Shown here piece after piece: positions 25,686-34,025 of a DNA stretch of 37,676 bases. The stretch is from Chloroflexota bacterium (GTDB lineage: Bacteria > Chloroflexota > Anaerolineae > Caldilineales > Caldilineaceae), in NCBI GenBank assembly GCA_003577005.1, contig QEUW01000080.1, positions 1 through 37,676 of the forward strand, read 5' to 3'. A model generated the notes under the pieces. It saw only the letters and a program-made list of their open reading frames with translations, ran no database searches and was not told where the DNA came from. The position numbers and the translations under genes are program-made. The number at the start of each line of letters is the position of its first letter. The first letter of the stretch is position 1.

Positions 25686-26735
25686 ATGGAAACCGTTCGG
25701 ATTTGTATCGTCGGCATGGGGATTGGGCGGGCCAATGGGCGGGCCTTGTCGCTGAATCCGCGTGGACAGGTCGTCGCCCTCTGTGACCTCTTCCCCGAAC
25801 GCATGGCCGATTTTGCCAAAGACCTGCCAGGGCCGTTGAAATTTTACACCAGTTATGAAGAGATGTGCCGCGACCCGGAGATCGACGCCGTCTTTGTCGG
25901 TACACCCAACCAGTACCATGTGCCGGTGGGGTTGGAGGCGGTAAAACATGGCAAACATGTGCTGGTCACAAAACCACTGGCCGATTCGGTAGAGGCAGCC
26001 CGCCAACTGGTAGAGGCCGCCGAAGCAGCCGGCGTCGTCAACATGATGTCGCTCTCTACCCGTTTTGCGCCAGAGGTCCAATATCTAGGCCGGCTGACCC
26101 ACAGCGGCGATTTTGGCGAACTCTATTACGCCCGCGCCCGCAGCGTCCGGCGGAAAGGCATCCCCGCCTGGAGCCTCGGTTTTATCCAAAAAGGGGGCGG
26201 CGCCTTTCGCGATATGGGGGTCCACGTTCTGGATGCTGTCTGGTGGCTGTTGGGCATGCCCAAACCGGAGAGCGTGTTGGGGGTAGCCGGCGCCAAGTTT
26301 GGACCGCGCGGGGAGGGCTACTTTGGTCACTTTATGCTCCCGCCGGCGGAACTGGCGCAGGCCTATGCCGCCGATGACTATGCGGGCGGTTTTATCCGGT
26401 TTGCCAACGGGGCCGGGGTGCAGGTAGAGAGCTTCTGGGCATCTCACCAGCCGGAAGAGTTCCAATTGGAGATTTTGGGGGCCGAGGCCGGTGCCCGCAT
26501 CCGGCCGCTCACCATCTTTCGCACAGTGGACGGTGTACCACAAGATACCGTCATCAACCACCCGCTGCAGGGCGCCAAAGACGCTCCCTGGGACAAGATC
26601 GCCGATCACTTCATCGAGTGCATTCTCGATGGCGTCCCCTGCCAGGCGCCGTTGCGTCACGGTCTGATTGTCCAGGAGATGATGGAAGCCCTGTTGACCA
26701 GCGCCGAGACCGGGTCAGAAGTACGATTTGAATAG
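25686..26735 (+). CDS. Gfo/Idh/MocA family oxidoreductase
   Basis: A 349-residue NAD(P)-dependent sugar oxidoreductase. The Rossmann motif is I-V-G-M-G-I-G-R (8-15), a variation of G-x-G-x-x-G. The dinucleotide-fold motif V-L-V-T-K-P-L-A near 97 matches the family's E-K-P with a Thr in place of Glu. The helix with catalytic residues reads G-G-A-F-R-D-M-G-V-H-V-L-D near 176, matching the D-x-x-x-H pair. ATG 25686 has AAGGAG. Followed by a dehydratase gene, which suggests oxidation then dehydration of a sugar or sugar acid. Confidence 0.9.
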   Translation: METVRICIVGMGIGRANGRALSLNPRGQVVALCDLFPERMADFAKDLPGPLKFYTSYEEMCRDPEIDAVFVGTPNQYHVPVGLEAVKHGKHVLVTKPLADSVEAARQLVEAAEAAGVVNMMSLSTRFAPEVQYLGRLTHSGDFGELYYARARSVRRKGIPAWSLGFIQKGGGAFRDMGVHVLDAVWWLLGMPKPESVLGVAGAKFGPRGEGYFGHFMLPPAELAQAYAADDYAGGFIRFANGAGVQVESFWASHQPEEFQLEILGAEAGARIRPLTIFRTVDGVPQDTVINHPLQGAKDAPWDKIADHFIECILDGVPCQAPLRHGLIVQEMMEALLTSAETGSEVRFE

Positions 26736-26777
26736 AATCGCCCCACTTTCCCCAATTTCCTGGACAATGCGGAGCCT

Positions 26778-26814
26778 GTAGAGACGTTGCCACTGCAACG
26801 TCTCTACGCTTTTT
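26778..26814 (+). terminator. Intrinsic terminator after the Gfo/Idh/MocA gene
   Basis: GTAGAGACGTTGC (26778-26790) and GCAACGTCTCTAC (26795-26807) make a perfect 13-bp stem with a CACT loop, followed by GCTTTTTG. The stem is also a word I recognise as a common Chloroflexota palindromic repeat, so this may be a repeat used as terminator. Confidence 0.7.
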
Positions 26815-26890
26815 GTGCGATCTGCGGTATGATATGTTATTCCGACAAATTGATTCAGCAGGGCCAAAGAAAACGGGAAAGGACGATGTA

Positions 26891-28051
26891 ATGAAGATCA
26901 CCAACGTCACCCCCCTGGTCATGGGCACCGAGTGGCGTAACATCACCTTTGTCAAAGTCGAGACCGACGAGGGACTGGTCGGTGCGGCGGATGCACGTGT
27001 GATCAACCGTACCGATGCGGTCAACGGGTATCTCAACGAGGCGGTGCCGCGCTATGTGCTGGGCGAAGACCCGTTCAACATCGAGAAGATCGTCAACCGC
27101 ATGTATCTGGAAGATTACGGCCGCGCCGGCGAACTGGTGATGACCGGCATCGCCCTGATCGAGATCGCCTGTTGGGACATTGTGGGCCAGGCGTTGGGTG
27201 TGCCGGTCTACAAGCTGTTGGGCGGTGCGCTGCGAGACCGGGTCAAGGCCTACGCTAACGGCTGGTACACGGTCGAGCGCACACCCCAACAATTCTACGA
27301 GGCAGCCAAAGTCGTGGTGGAAAAAGGCTACAAGGCGCTCAAGTTTGACCCCTTTGGCGCGGGCTTTTTTGAACTGGAGCGCGAGCAAAAGCTGCATGTG
27401 ATCAGCCTGGTGGAAGCAGTGCGCGACGCCGTCGGGCCGGAGGTGGAGATCCTGATCGAGATGCATGGCCGCTTCAATCCGGTGACGGCCATCGAAATGG
27501 CAAAGGAACTGGCGCGCTTTGAGCCAGGCTGGTACGAAGAGCCGGTGCCGCCCGAAAACCCCGCCGCCATGAAGAAGGTGGCCGACGCCATTGCGCCGCT
27601 GGGCATCCCTCTCGCCACCGGCGAGCGGATCCATACCTCGTATGAATATCGCGAACTCTTTGAACTCCAGGCAGCCGATGTGATTCAGACCGACATCACC
27701 CACTTTGGCGGGATCCTTAACACCAAGAAGGTGGCGGGATGGGCGGCCAACTACTACATGCTCATGGCGCCGCACAACGTGGGAGGCCCCTATTCCACCG
27801 CTGCTGCACTTCACCTGGACGCCACGCTGCCCAATTTCAAGATCCAGGAATACTTTAACGACTTCTCGGAAGCCTTTGTCAAAGAGGCCGCCACCGGTCT
27901 ACCCGAAGTGGTGGATGGCTACTTTGCCCTCCCTACTGCACCCGGTCTCGGTCTCAAACTCAACGAAGAGGTAATCAAGGCGCACCCGCAACGCCAGCTT
28001 CACTTCAATCTCTTTGCCGAAGATTGGCATAAGCGGAGTGTGAAGGAGTAG
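26891..28051 (+). CDS. Enolase-superfamily acid-sugar dehydratase
   Basis: A 386-residue protein of the mandelate racemase/muconate lactonising group. Metal ligands are readable as Glu in I-E-M-H-G-R-F (about 193), Glu in Y-E-E-P-V-P-P-E, and Glu in G-E-R-I-H-T-S. The His next to the first ligand (M-H-G-R) and the H in A-P-H-N-V-G-G-P are those of the galactonate/gluconate dehydratase group. These enzymes abstract a proton next to the carboxylate and eliminate water to a 2-keto-3-deoxy sugar acid. ATG 26891 with AAAGGA upstream. The frame is open to 26813, but that part overlaps the terminator. Confidence 0.9.
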   Translation: MKITNVTPLVMGTEWRNITFVKVETDEGLVGAADARVINRTDAVNGYLNEAVPRYVLGEDPFNIEKIVNRMYLEDYGRAGELVMTGIALIEIACWDIVGQALGVPVYKLLGGALRDRVKAYANGWYTVERTPQQFYEAAKVVVEKGYKALKFDPFGAGFFELEREQKLHVISLVEAVRDAVGPEVEILIEMHGRFNPVTAIEMAKELARFEPGWYEEPVPPENPAAMKKVADAIAPLGIPLATGERIHTSYEYRELFELQAADVIQTDITHFGGILNTKKVAGWAANYYMLMAPHNVGGPYSTAAALHLDATLPNFKIQEYFNDFSEAFVKEAATGLPEVVDGYFALPTAPGLGLKLNEEVIKAHPQRQLHFNLFAEDWHKRSVKE

Positions 28052-28119
28052 TAAAATCTCTTCAAATCTCCTGAAATCTCCAGAGATTAACGAGATTTTG
28101 GAGATCTGAAGAGATTTTA
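28052..28119. repeat. Hairpin repeat with TAAAATCTCTTCA arms
   Basis: TAAAATCTCTTCAAATCTCC (28052-28071) pairs at 19 of 20 positions with 28100-28119. It begins one base after the dehydratase stop codon. Same word family as 9530-9590. May terminate or stabilise the transcript. Confidence 0.75.
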
Positions 28120-28142
28120 GCGATTGAGCGCAGGAGGATCGG

Positions 28143-28625
28143 ATGTCGACACACCAATATCCCGAGTGGATGGGGAAGATGCGCGGGTTGACTCTCGCTG
28201 AGATTAAAGATTTTCTCGCCGGCCCAATCGTGGCGCGTGTGGCGACGGTTGCCGAGGATGGCGCCCCTTACATCACACCTGTATGGCAGGAGTACGATGG
28301 TGAATCTCTTTGGTTCATCCCGCGGGAGAAGTCGGTGTTGGTGCGCCATCTCCGCCGCGAGCCGCGTCTTGCCGTCTCCTGCGCATTGGATAGCTCACCG
28401 TACACGCGTGTCCTCTTCCGAGGCCGGGCAGTGATCGTCGCCGGGCCGGTGGTGATGCAAGGCCAAATGCTCCAGATCGCCGAGCGGATGGCCGTGCGCT
28501 ATCTGGGCGAACGCGGGCCAGAATATCTGGCGCCCACGCACGACCGCCCTCGCTATCTGGTGCGGGTGCAGCCAGAGAAGATCACCTCGTGGGAGGGCGT
28601 AGAGTGGCACCCGAAGTACTTATGA
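28143..28625 (+). CDS. Pyridoxamine 5'-phosphate oxidase-fold protein
   Basis: A 160-residue split-barrel flavin-binding protein. It carries the family's V-A-T-V-A-E-D-G-A-P-Y-I-T-P-V-W strand pair (34-48), the R-x-x-L-A-V-S-C strand near 76 and L-V-R-V-Q-P-E-K-I near 139. Members bind FMN, F420 or heme and reduce or protect small molecules. The exact cofactor cannot be told. ATG 28143 follows AGGAGG. It is 12 bases ahead of the MFS exporter, so the two are co-transcribed. Confidence 0.85.
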   Translation: MSTHQYPEWMGKMRGLTLAEIKDFLAGPIVARVATVAEDGAPYITPVWQEYDGESLWFIPREKSVLVRHLRREPRLAVSCALDSSPYTRVLFRGRAVIVAGPVVMQGQMLQIAERMAVRYLGERGPEYLAPTHDRPRYLVRVQPEKITSWEGVEWHPKYL

Positions 28626-28637
28626 CAGGATAACAGG

Positions 28638-30116
28638 ATGACGCACGTACAAGCGGCTCCGGTGGATTATAGCCGCAAATGGTATGTCATGGCTGCCGTC
28701 GCCATGAGTATCTTTCTCGCCACTATCGACGGTTCGATTGTCAACATCGCACTGCCCACGCTGGTGCGCGATCTCAACACCAACTTTGCCACGGTGCAGT
28801 GGGTGGTGCTCTCCTATTTGCTCACGCTCACTACATTGATGTTGGGGATCGGCCGGCTGGCCGATATTCGCGGCAAAAAACCTATCTATGTCGCAGGCTT
28901 TGTCGTCTTTACCATTGGGTCGGTGCTCTGTGCGCTGGCGCCTACGGTTTATTGGCTCATCGGTTTTCGCGTGCTCCAGGCCGTGGGCGGGGCCATGGTG
29001 ATGGCGCTGGGGGCGGCCATCGTCACCGAGGCTTTCCCGCCCCAGGAGCGGGGCAAAGCGTTGGGAACCATTGGCTCCATGGTATCGCTGGGTGTGGTGG
29101 CCGGGCCACTCATGGGCGGGTTGATCCTCTCTTCCGCGTCGTGGCACTGGATCTTTCTGGTCAACCTTCCAGTGGGCATTGTGGGCACCTATATCGCCCA
29201 ACGCTTTGTGCCGGCCATCCAGCCGCCGGGCGGGCAGCGCTTTGACTTTGTCGGCGCCGGGACGCTCTTTACCAGCCTGATTGCGCTGCTCTTGGGGTTG
29301 ACCTTTGGCCAGGAGCAGGGCTTCGCCAATCCGCTGTCGTTGGCGCTCTTTGCTGTTTGGTTGGTCTTTCTGACCATCTTTATTGCCATCGAACTGCGTG
29401 TGCCTTCACCCATGATTGACTTGAGGCTCTTTCGCAACCGGCGCTTTAGCATCAACCTGGGCACGGGCTTTATCACCTTTGTGTCGATCTCCGGCATGTT
29501 TATCCTCATGCCCTTCTACCTGGAGAACATTCTGGGCTACCCCATCCAGCTTGTAGGCCCGTTGCAGGCGGTCGTGCCAGTGATGTTGGGGATCATGGCG
29601 CCGATAGCCGGCTCGCTCTCCGACCGTTTCGGCTCGCGGCGGATCACGATCATCGGGCTGGTGGCGCTGCTGATCGGTTATCTGGCCATCACGACGTTGA
29701 GCATGGAGACCCGCGCGCTGGGCTACATCCTGCGCACCTTGCCCATTGGCCTGGGGATGGGCATCTTTCAGTCGCCTAACAACAGCGCCATCATGGGCGC
29801 CGTGCCGCGCGAGCGATTGGGGATCGCCTCGGGCCTGCTCTCCATGACACGCACGCTGGGGCAGACGGTAGGTATTTCCATCATGGGCGCTATCTGGGCC
29901 AGTAGTGTGGCGGGGCGCATGGGCTATGACGTGGCGGGTGGCGCCACGAATGCGCCGGCCCCAGTCCAGGTTGCGGCGATGCACGACACCTTTTCAGTCA
30001 TCGTCGTGTTGATAGCAGGTGCGCTGGCGGTCGCGCTGTGGGGAGCCTGGCAAGAACGCCGCGCGACGACTGTAGCCTCTACACAATCAACCGCGCCAGC
30101 AGCCCGGCGCAACTGA
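28638..30116 (+). CDS. DHA2 family MFS drug/H+ exporter
   Basis: A 492-residue integral membrane protein with 14 predicted transmembrane segments, the EmrB/QacA arrangement. Motif A-like G-R-L-A-D-I-R-G-K-K is in the 2-3 loop (about 74-83), motif D1-like A-T-I-D-G-S-I-V-N-I-A-L-P-T-L (about 24-38) is in the first helix, and the motif C-type G-P-L-M-G-G segment is in helix 5. It should expel hydrophobic compounds using the proton gradient. The N-terminus is short and cytoplasmic. Coupled to the PPOX-fold gene upstream. No dedicated regulator lies beside it. Confidence 0.92.
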   Translation: MTHVQAAPVDYSRKWYVMAAVAMSIFLATIDGSIVNIALPTLVRDLNTNFATVQWVVLSYLLTLTTLMLGIGRLADIRGKKPIYVAGFVVFTIGSVLCALAPTVYWLIGFRVLQAVGGAMVMALGAAIVTEAFPPQERGKALGTIGSMVSLGVVAGPLMGGLILSSASWHWIFLVNLPVGIVGTYIAQRFVPAIQPPGGQRFDFVGAGTLFTSLIALLLGLTFGQEQGFANPLSLALFAVWLVFLTIFIAIELRVPSPMIDLRLFRNRRFSINLGTGFITFVSISGMFILMPFYLENILGYPIQLVGPLQAVVPVMLGIMAPIAGSLSDRFGSRRITIIGLVALLIGYLAITTLSMETRALGYILRTLPIGLGMGIFQSPNNSAIMGAVPRERLGIASGLLSMTRTLGQTVGISIMGAIWASSVAGRMGYDVAGGATNAPAPVQVAAMHDTFSVIVVLIAGALAVALWGAWQERRATTVASTQSTAPAARRN

Positions 30117-30123
30117 CATCCGG

Positions 30124-30209
30124 TAGACCGCGGATTGGGCGGATGAAGCTGATTTCTGCGGGTCAAAAAATCCGCACCCATCCGCCAGATCCGCCCAATC
30201 CGCGATCTA
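30124..30209. repeat. Hairpin repeat with TAGACCGCGGATTGGGCGGAT arms
   Basis: The 21-base left arm (30124-30144) pairs at 20 of 21 positions with 30189-30209. A near copy of the left arm is at 14891-14910. It fills the spacer between the exporter and the IMP dehydrogenase gene. A TATACT -10-like site follows at 30213-30218. Confidence 0.8.
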
Positions 30210-30250
30210 TAGTATACTTCTCCTAGTTGCTGTCCCCAGTGAGGTGTGCC

Positions 30251-31735
30251 ATGAAGATTCGCCGAACCAAAGGTCTAACATTCGACGACGTCCTGCTTGT
30301 ACCGCAGCGTTCGCCGGTGGCCTCGCGCCAGGATGTGGATGCGTCGTCCTGGCTTACGCCCACGGTCCGCCTGCAAGTTCCTGTTCTCAGTGCGAATATG
30401 GACACAGTCACTGAGGCCCGGATGGCGATTGCCATGGCGCGCGCCGGCGGCATCGGCATCCTACACCGCTTTATGACAGTGGATCAGCAAGTGCGCCAGG
30501 TGCAACAGGTCAAGCGCGCCCAAGGCTTTGTCGTAGAAAGCCCCTACACGATTCCCCAAGAGGCCACGATTGCCCAGGCTCGCCAGTTGATGCACCGGCA
30601 TGACATCGGCGGCCTGGTTGTCACCAGCGGGGCCAGCAGCGGGAACCATCCCGGAGTTACGAGCTTTGTCGGCCTGGTGACCCAGCGCGATGTCCTGCTG
30701 GCGCCCGACGAAAAGGCTCCGGTGCGCACGGTTATGACGCCGCCGGACCATCTGGTCACCGCCGGGCCGGAGACGACGCCAGAGGAGGCACAGGCGCTGC
30801 TCCACGAACACCGCCTTGAAAAGTTGCCGGTGGTCGATCAGCAGGGCAACCTCGTCGGCCTGATCACAGCGCAAGATCTGGTCAAACGCCAGCAACACCC
30901 GGAATCGACCAAAGACGAAAAGGGGCGGCTGCGCGTGGGCGCCGCTATCGGCGTCAAGAAAAACGATGTCAAACGGGCCGAAGCGCTCCTGAATGCCGGT
31001 GCCGATCTGCTGGTGGTGGACATCGCCCACGGCCATGCCGACCATTGTCTTGAGATGGTCAAGACCCTGCGCCGGGAATTTCCCGCCGCGCAGATCATCG
31101 CCGGCAACGTCGCCACCGGCGTCGGGGCGCGTGAGTTGGCCGAAGCAGGCGCCGACGCAGTCAAAGTAGGTATCGGCCCCGGCTCGATCTGCACGACGCG
31201 CATTGTCACCGGCTTTGGCGTGCCCCAACTGACCGCCATCATGGATGCGCGGGCCGGGTTGGACGAGGCCGGCTTGGCCACGCCCATCATCGCCGATGGG
31301 GGGATCAAGACCTCGGGCGACCTGGTCAAGGCGCTGGCGGCCGGCGCCAACACGGTCATGATCGGCAGCCTCTTTGCCGGCAGCGAAGAGGCGCCGGGCG
31401 CACCGGTCATCCGTAACGGGCAAAAGGTCAAAGTGGTGCGCGGCATGGCCTCCCTGGGCGCCGCCATCGGGCGCCGGGCCGTCGAAGCCGGCGTCGATGA
31501 GAGCGCCGAGAGCCAGGCCGACTGGGATAAGGTTGTGCCGGAAGGCGTCGAGGCAGTGGTTCCCTATCGCGGCCAGGTAGAAGAGATCCTCTACCAACTG
31601 GTGGGCGGCCTGCGCTCCGGTCTCAGCTACGGCGGCGCCCGCACCATCGCCGAACTACAAGAGAAGGCTGAGTTTATCGAAATTTCGGCTGCCGGCGTGC
31701 GCGAGAGCCACCCGCATGATGTGGGGAGAATTTGA
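30251..31735 (+). CDS. guaB: IMP dehydrogenase-like protein with divergent flap
   Basis: A 494-residue TIM-barrel protein with two inserted CBS domains (about 95-210). The catalytic Cys is C314 in G-P-G-S-I-C-T-T-R, the phosphate loops I-A-D-G-G-I-K (347-353) are normal, and it ends E-S-H-P-H-D-V. IMP dehydrogenase oxidises IMP to XMP in guanine nucleotide synthesis. The mobile flap, usually S-x-D-R-Y followed later by P-E-G-V-E, here reads [10 protein letters not shown] and lacks the R-Y pair. ATG 30251 is used since GTGAGGTG precedes it. Whether it makes XMP or works as a GMP reductase-like enzyme needs testing. Confidence 0.85.
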   Translation: MKIRRTKGLTFDDVLLVPQRSPVASRQDVDASSWLTPTVRLQVPVLSANMDTVTEARMAIAMARAGGIGILHRFMTVDQQVRQVQQVKRAQGFVVESPYTIPQEATIAQARQLMHRHDIGGLVVTSGASSGNHPGVTSFVGLVTQRDVLLAPDEKAPVRTVMTPPDHLVTAGPETTPEEAQALLHEHRLEKLPVVDQQGNLVGLITAQDLVKRQQHPESTKDEKGRLRVGAAIGVKKNDVKRAEALLNAGADLLVVDIAHGHADHCLEMVKTLRREFPAAQIIAGNVATGVGARELAEAGADAVKVGIGPGSICTTRIVTGFGVPQLTAIMDARAGLDEAGLATPIIADGGIKTSGDLVKALAAGANTVMIGSLFAGSEEAPGAPVIRNGQKVKVVRGMASLGAAIGRRAVEAGVDESAESQADWDKVVPEGVEAVVPYRGQVEEILYQLVGGLRSGLSYGGARTIAELQEKAEFIEISAAGVRESHPHDVGRI

Positions 31736-31745
31736 CAATTGTCAA
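31732..31745. promoter_or_regulatory. Perfect 14-bp palindrome at the guaB stop
   Basis: TTGACAATTGTCAA is a perfect dyad that includes the guaB stop codon. It is followed by TACAAT at 31759-31764, so it may form part of a promoter or operator for the following region, though the -35 to -10 spacing (21, or 14 from TTGTCA) is not ideal. Confidence 0.35.
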
Positions 31746-31790
31746 TTGGGATCGTCTGTACAATAGAGCTTCTCAGAAGTTGGGTGAATC

Positions 31791-31901
31791 TGTGAGAACC
31801 GCGGATGCGCAGAAAGATGCGGATCTGGGCTCAAATGGCAAGAATCCGCGTCTTTCTGCGCATCCGCGGTTCTTGGCTGCACTTTTGGCAAGCCCTGTCT
31901 A
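31791..31901. repeat. Long hairpin repeat with 30-bp arms
   Basis: Left arm 31795-31824 (AGAACCGCGGATGCGCAGAA...) pairs at 29 of 30 positions with 31844-31873. The right side continues as T-T-G-G-C-T-G-C-A-C-T-T-T-T-G-like sequence also found after the smaller hairpin at 35680-35741, so the two are copies of one element. It precedes the Ldh-family gene. Confidence 0.8.
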
Positions 31902-31979
31902 CACAAGGTTTCCCGCTACGCCATAGTGCGGTATACTATGGTTACCCACCAATCGACCACCCAGCAGCGGGAGGAAGGT

Positions 31980-33041
31980 ATGCCGCCCACCGAAATTCGC
32001 ATCGCGCCGCAAGCGCTCGAAGCCTTTACGCGCACCGTCTTCACGTGCGCTGGTCTGCCGCCGGAGGACGCCGCCATCGAGGCTGAGGTGTTGGTCTGGG
32101 CCAACCTGCGCGGGGTCGATTCGCACGGCGTGCTGCGCATCCCCTGGTATCTGGACAATATCGAAAAGGGGTGGATGAACCCGCGGCCCCACATCACGGT
32201 GCTCAAAGAGACGCCGGCGGTGCTCTATCTCGACGCCGACCGCGCCTTTGGGCCGGTCGTGACGGTGGATGCCATGCGGCGGGTAATGGAAAAGGCGCGC
32301 ACTGTCGGCATCGGTTGGGCGCTGCTCCGCAATGTGACCCACCAGGGCGCCATCGGCTACTATGCGCTCATGGCGGCTGAAGCAGGCATGGCTGGCATCG
32401 CCATCGTGTGCAGCCCGCCCAACATGGCCCCGTTTGGCGCAAGAGCGGCCGGCGTCCACAACAGCCCCATCGCCCTGGCTGTGCCGGCCGGGCCCTATCC
32501 CCCCCTGGTGCTCGACATGGCGACCAGCATCGTCGCCGGTGGCAAGCTAGAGGTGGCGCTCGACAAACGGATTCCACTAGGCGACGGTTGGGCGCTCGAC
32601 GCCAGCGGCAACCCCACCACTGATCCCAAACTGGCGCGCATCTTGATGCCGGCCGGTGGACCTAAAGGCTCCGGGCTGGCGCTGATGTTCCAGTGTCTCA
32701 CCAGCCTCATGGCCAACAACCCGCTGATTGTGCCCACGTTGCAGGGTCAGAATCTGGGTCACATGCAGAACAGTGTGGTCGCCGCCATCGACATCAGCCT
32801 CTTTCACGACGTGGCCGAGTTCAAAGCCCAGGTGGACGAGACCATCGACCACCTCAAAGTGCTGCCCAAAGCCGACGGCTTTACCGACATCCTCATGCCG
32901 GGTGAGCCGGAGCAGCGCACCGTGCCCGACCGCAGCCGGAACGGCATCCCGCTGCCGCCGGGCACGGTGGATCGGCTGCGCGCGGCGGCGCAACGTTTTG
33001 GGCTGCCGCTGCCGGAGGAACTGCAAGAATGGAATGCATAA
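31980..33041 (+). CDS. Ldh family oxidoreductase (malate/L-lactate dehydrogenase-like)
   Basis: A 353-residue NAD(P)-dependent dehydrogenase of the Ldh_2 fold, unrelated to Rossmann lactate dehydrogenases. Signatures are G-V-D-S-H-G-V-L-R-I-P at about 44-54 with the conserved catalytic-site His, the V-T-H-Q-G-A-I-G-Y-Y loop near 120, and G-G-P-K-G-S-G-L-A near 225. Relatives reduce or oxidise 2-hydroxy acids (malate, lactate, sulfolactate, ureidoglycolate). ATG 31980 follows GGGAGGAAGG. An earlier ATG at 31926 has no site. A cupin gene follows. Confidence 0.9.
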   Translation: MPPTEIRIAPQALEAFTRTVFTCAGLPPEDAAIEAEVLVWANLRGVDSHGVLRIPWYLDNIEKGWMNPRPHITVLKETPAVLYLDADRAFGPVVTVDAMRRVMEKARTVGIGWALLRNVTHQGAIGYYALMAAEAGMAGIAIVCSPPNMAPFGARAAGVHNSPIALAVPAGPYPPLVLDMATSIVAGGKLEVALDKRIPLGDGWALDASGNPTTDPKLARILMPAGGPKGSGLALMFQCLTSLMANNPLIVPTLQGQNLGHMQNSVVAAIDISLFHDVAEFKAQVDETIDHLKVLPKADGFTDILMPGEPEQRTVPDRSRNGIPLPPGTVDRLRAAAQRFGLPLPEELQEWNA

Positions 33042-33115
33042 TGTGTGATATGTATTGCGCGAGTTCATGTATCACGCATTACGTATCACGCATCACGTAT
33101 CATGCATCACGCCTG
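33042..33115. repeat. Tandem ATCACGCATCACGT repeat and foldback
   Basis: Between the dehydrogenase and the cupin are several ATCACGCAT/ATCACGTAT units in tandem (33071-33111), preceded by GTGTGATATGTATTGCGCG (33050-33062), which can pair with them. Looks like a degenerate simple repeat; no protein is encoded. Confidence 0.7.
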
Positions 33116-33144
33116 AATGTTACCAGATAGCAAAGGAGAACTTG

Positions 33145-33471
33145 ATGCCCTTTTACAACCCTGCCGAGCGCAACCCCAAAGAACTCTTTCCGGGCGCGGT
33201 AGCGCGCACCTTCTGGGGTGAAAAGACGTTGCTTTCACTGTTAGAACTGGCCCCCGGCTGTGAGGTTCCGCGCCACAGCCACCCACACGAGCAGGTAGGC
33301 ATCATGCTGGAGGGCGAAATGGAATTCACGATCGGCGACGAGACGCGCATCGTCCGCGCTGGCGACATCTTTGTCATCCCCGGAGGGGTGGAGCACAGCG
33401 TCAAGGTAGGCGACAAACCGGCGCGTGCGCTCGATGTCTTTAGCCCGGTGCGCGAGGAGTATAAGTGGTAG
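33145..33471 (+). CDS. Small cupin
   Basis: A 108-residue cupin. Metal-binding residues are visible as R-H-S-H-P-H-E-Q-V-G near 43-52 (three His and a Glu) and P-G-G-V-E-H near 79-84. Proteins of this size and motif bind metal and a small acid or sugar. The frame is open to 33055, but ATG 33145 has AAAGGAG nine bases upstream. It is coupled to the following Nudix gene by a 7-base overlap. Confidence 0.88.
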   Translation: MPFYNPAERNPKELFPGAVARTFWGEKTLLSLLELAPGCEVPRHSHPHEQVGIMLEGEMEFTIGDETRIVRAGDIFVIPGGVEHSVKVGDKPARALDVFSPVREEYKW

Positions 33472-33944
33472 GGGACGAGCAGGTGCTGGGCCAGTTGCGC
33501 ATTGCCGTGGACGCCATCGTGCTGCATGAGGGACGGCTCCTGTTGCTTACCTATTATGATGCCCATATCGGCCTGCACCTTGGGCTGCCGGGCGGTGGCG
33601 TCGAAACAGACGAGACGATCCATGCGGCAGTGCGTCGCGAAGTCTATGAGGAAACCGGTGTCCAGGTGGATGTGGGTGCGCTGCTGATGGTCACCGAACA
33701 CGTTTCTGCCGACGATCCAAATCACGGCGGTTCTGAGCATGAAGTTCGTCTGTTGTTTCGTTGTACCCCTTGCAACGGCGTCGAACCCGTTCGACCGGCC
33801 CAGCCAGACCCCGATCAAACTGGTGTTTGCTGGCTGGCGCTCGAAGAGGTCACACAGGCCGCGTTTGCGCCACACAACGGGGCACTGCTGCTTGAGCTTC
33901 TCGCCAGGCCGTCGGTGTACGACTGCTTCCACACGCAGATTTGA
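33465..33944 (+). CDS. Nudix hydrolase
   Basis: A 159-residue protein with the Nudix box G-G-G-V-E-T-D-E-T-I-H-A-A-V-R-R-E-V-Y-E (residues about 44-63) completed by E-T-G-V, which matches G-x5-E-x7-R-E-U-x-E-E-x-G-U. It cleaves a pyrophosphate bond linked to a nucleoside or other group with Mg2+. The start is GTG 33465, overlapping the cupin stop, with GAGGAG at ideal distance. Substrate unknown. Confidence 0.9.
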   Translation: MVGDEQVLGQLRIAVDAIVLHEGRLLLLTYYDAHIGLHLGLPGGGVETDETIHAAVRREVYEETGVQVDVGALLMVTEHVSADDPNHGGSEHEVRLLFRCTPCNGVEPVRPAQPDPDQTGVCWLALEEVTQAAFAPHNGALLLELLARPSVYDCFHTQI

Positions 33945-34025
33945 AAACCTACCTGTGGTTTTGGGAATTGACGATCTTGCAGCCGGAGAAAATCCAAACA
34001 GTACTCAACCTGAGAGGGGGAGCCT

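Noticed and set aside
30461..31597. 378-codon minus-strand ORF opposite guaB
   Set aside because: Antisense shadow of the conserved IMP dehydrogenase barrel; no recognisable domain.
33071..33111. Possible CRISPR array from ATCACGCAT units
   Set aside because: Units are 10-15 bases with no spacers of constant length and no cas genes.
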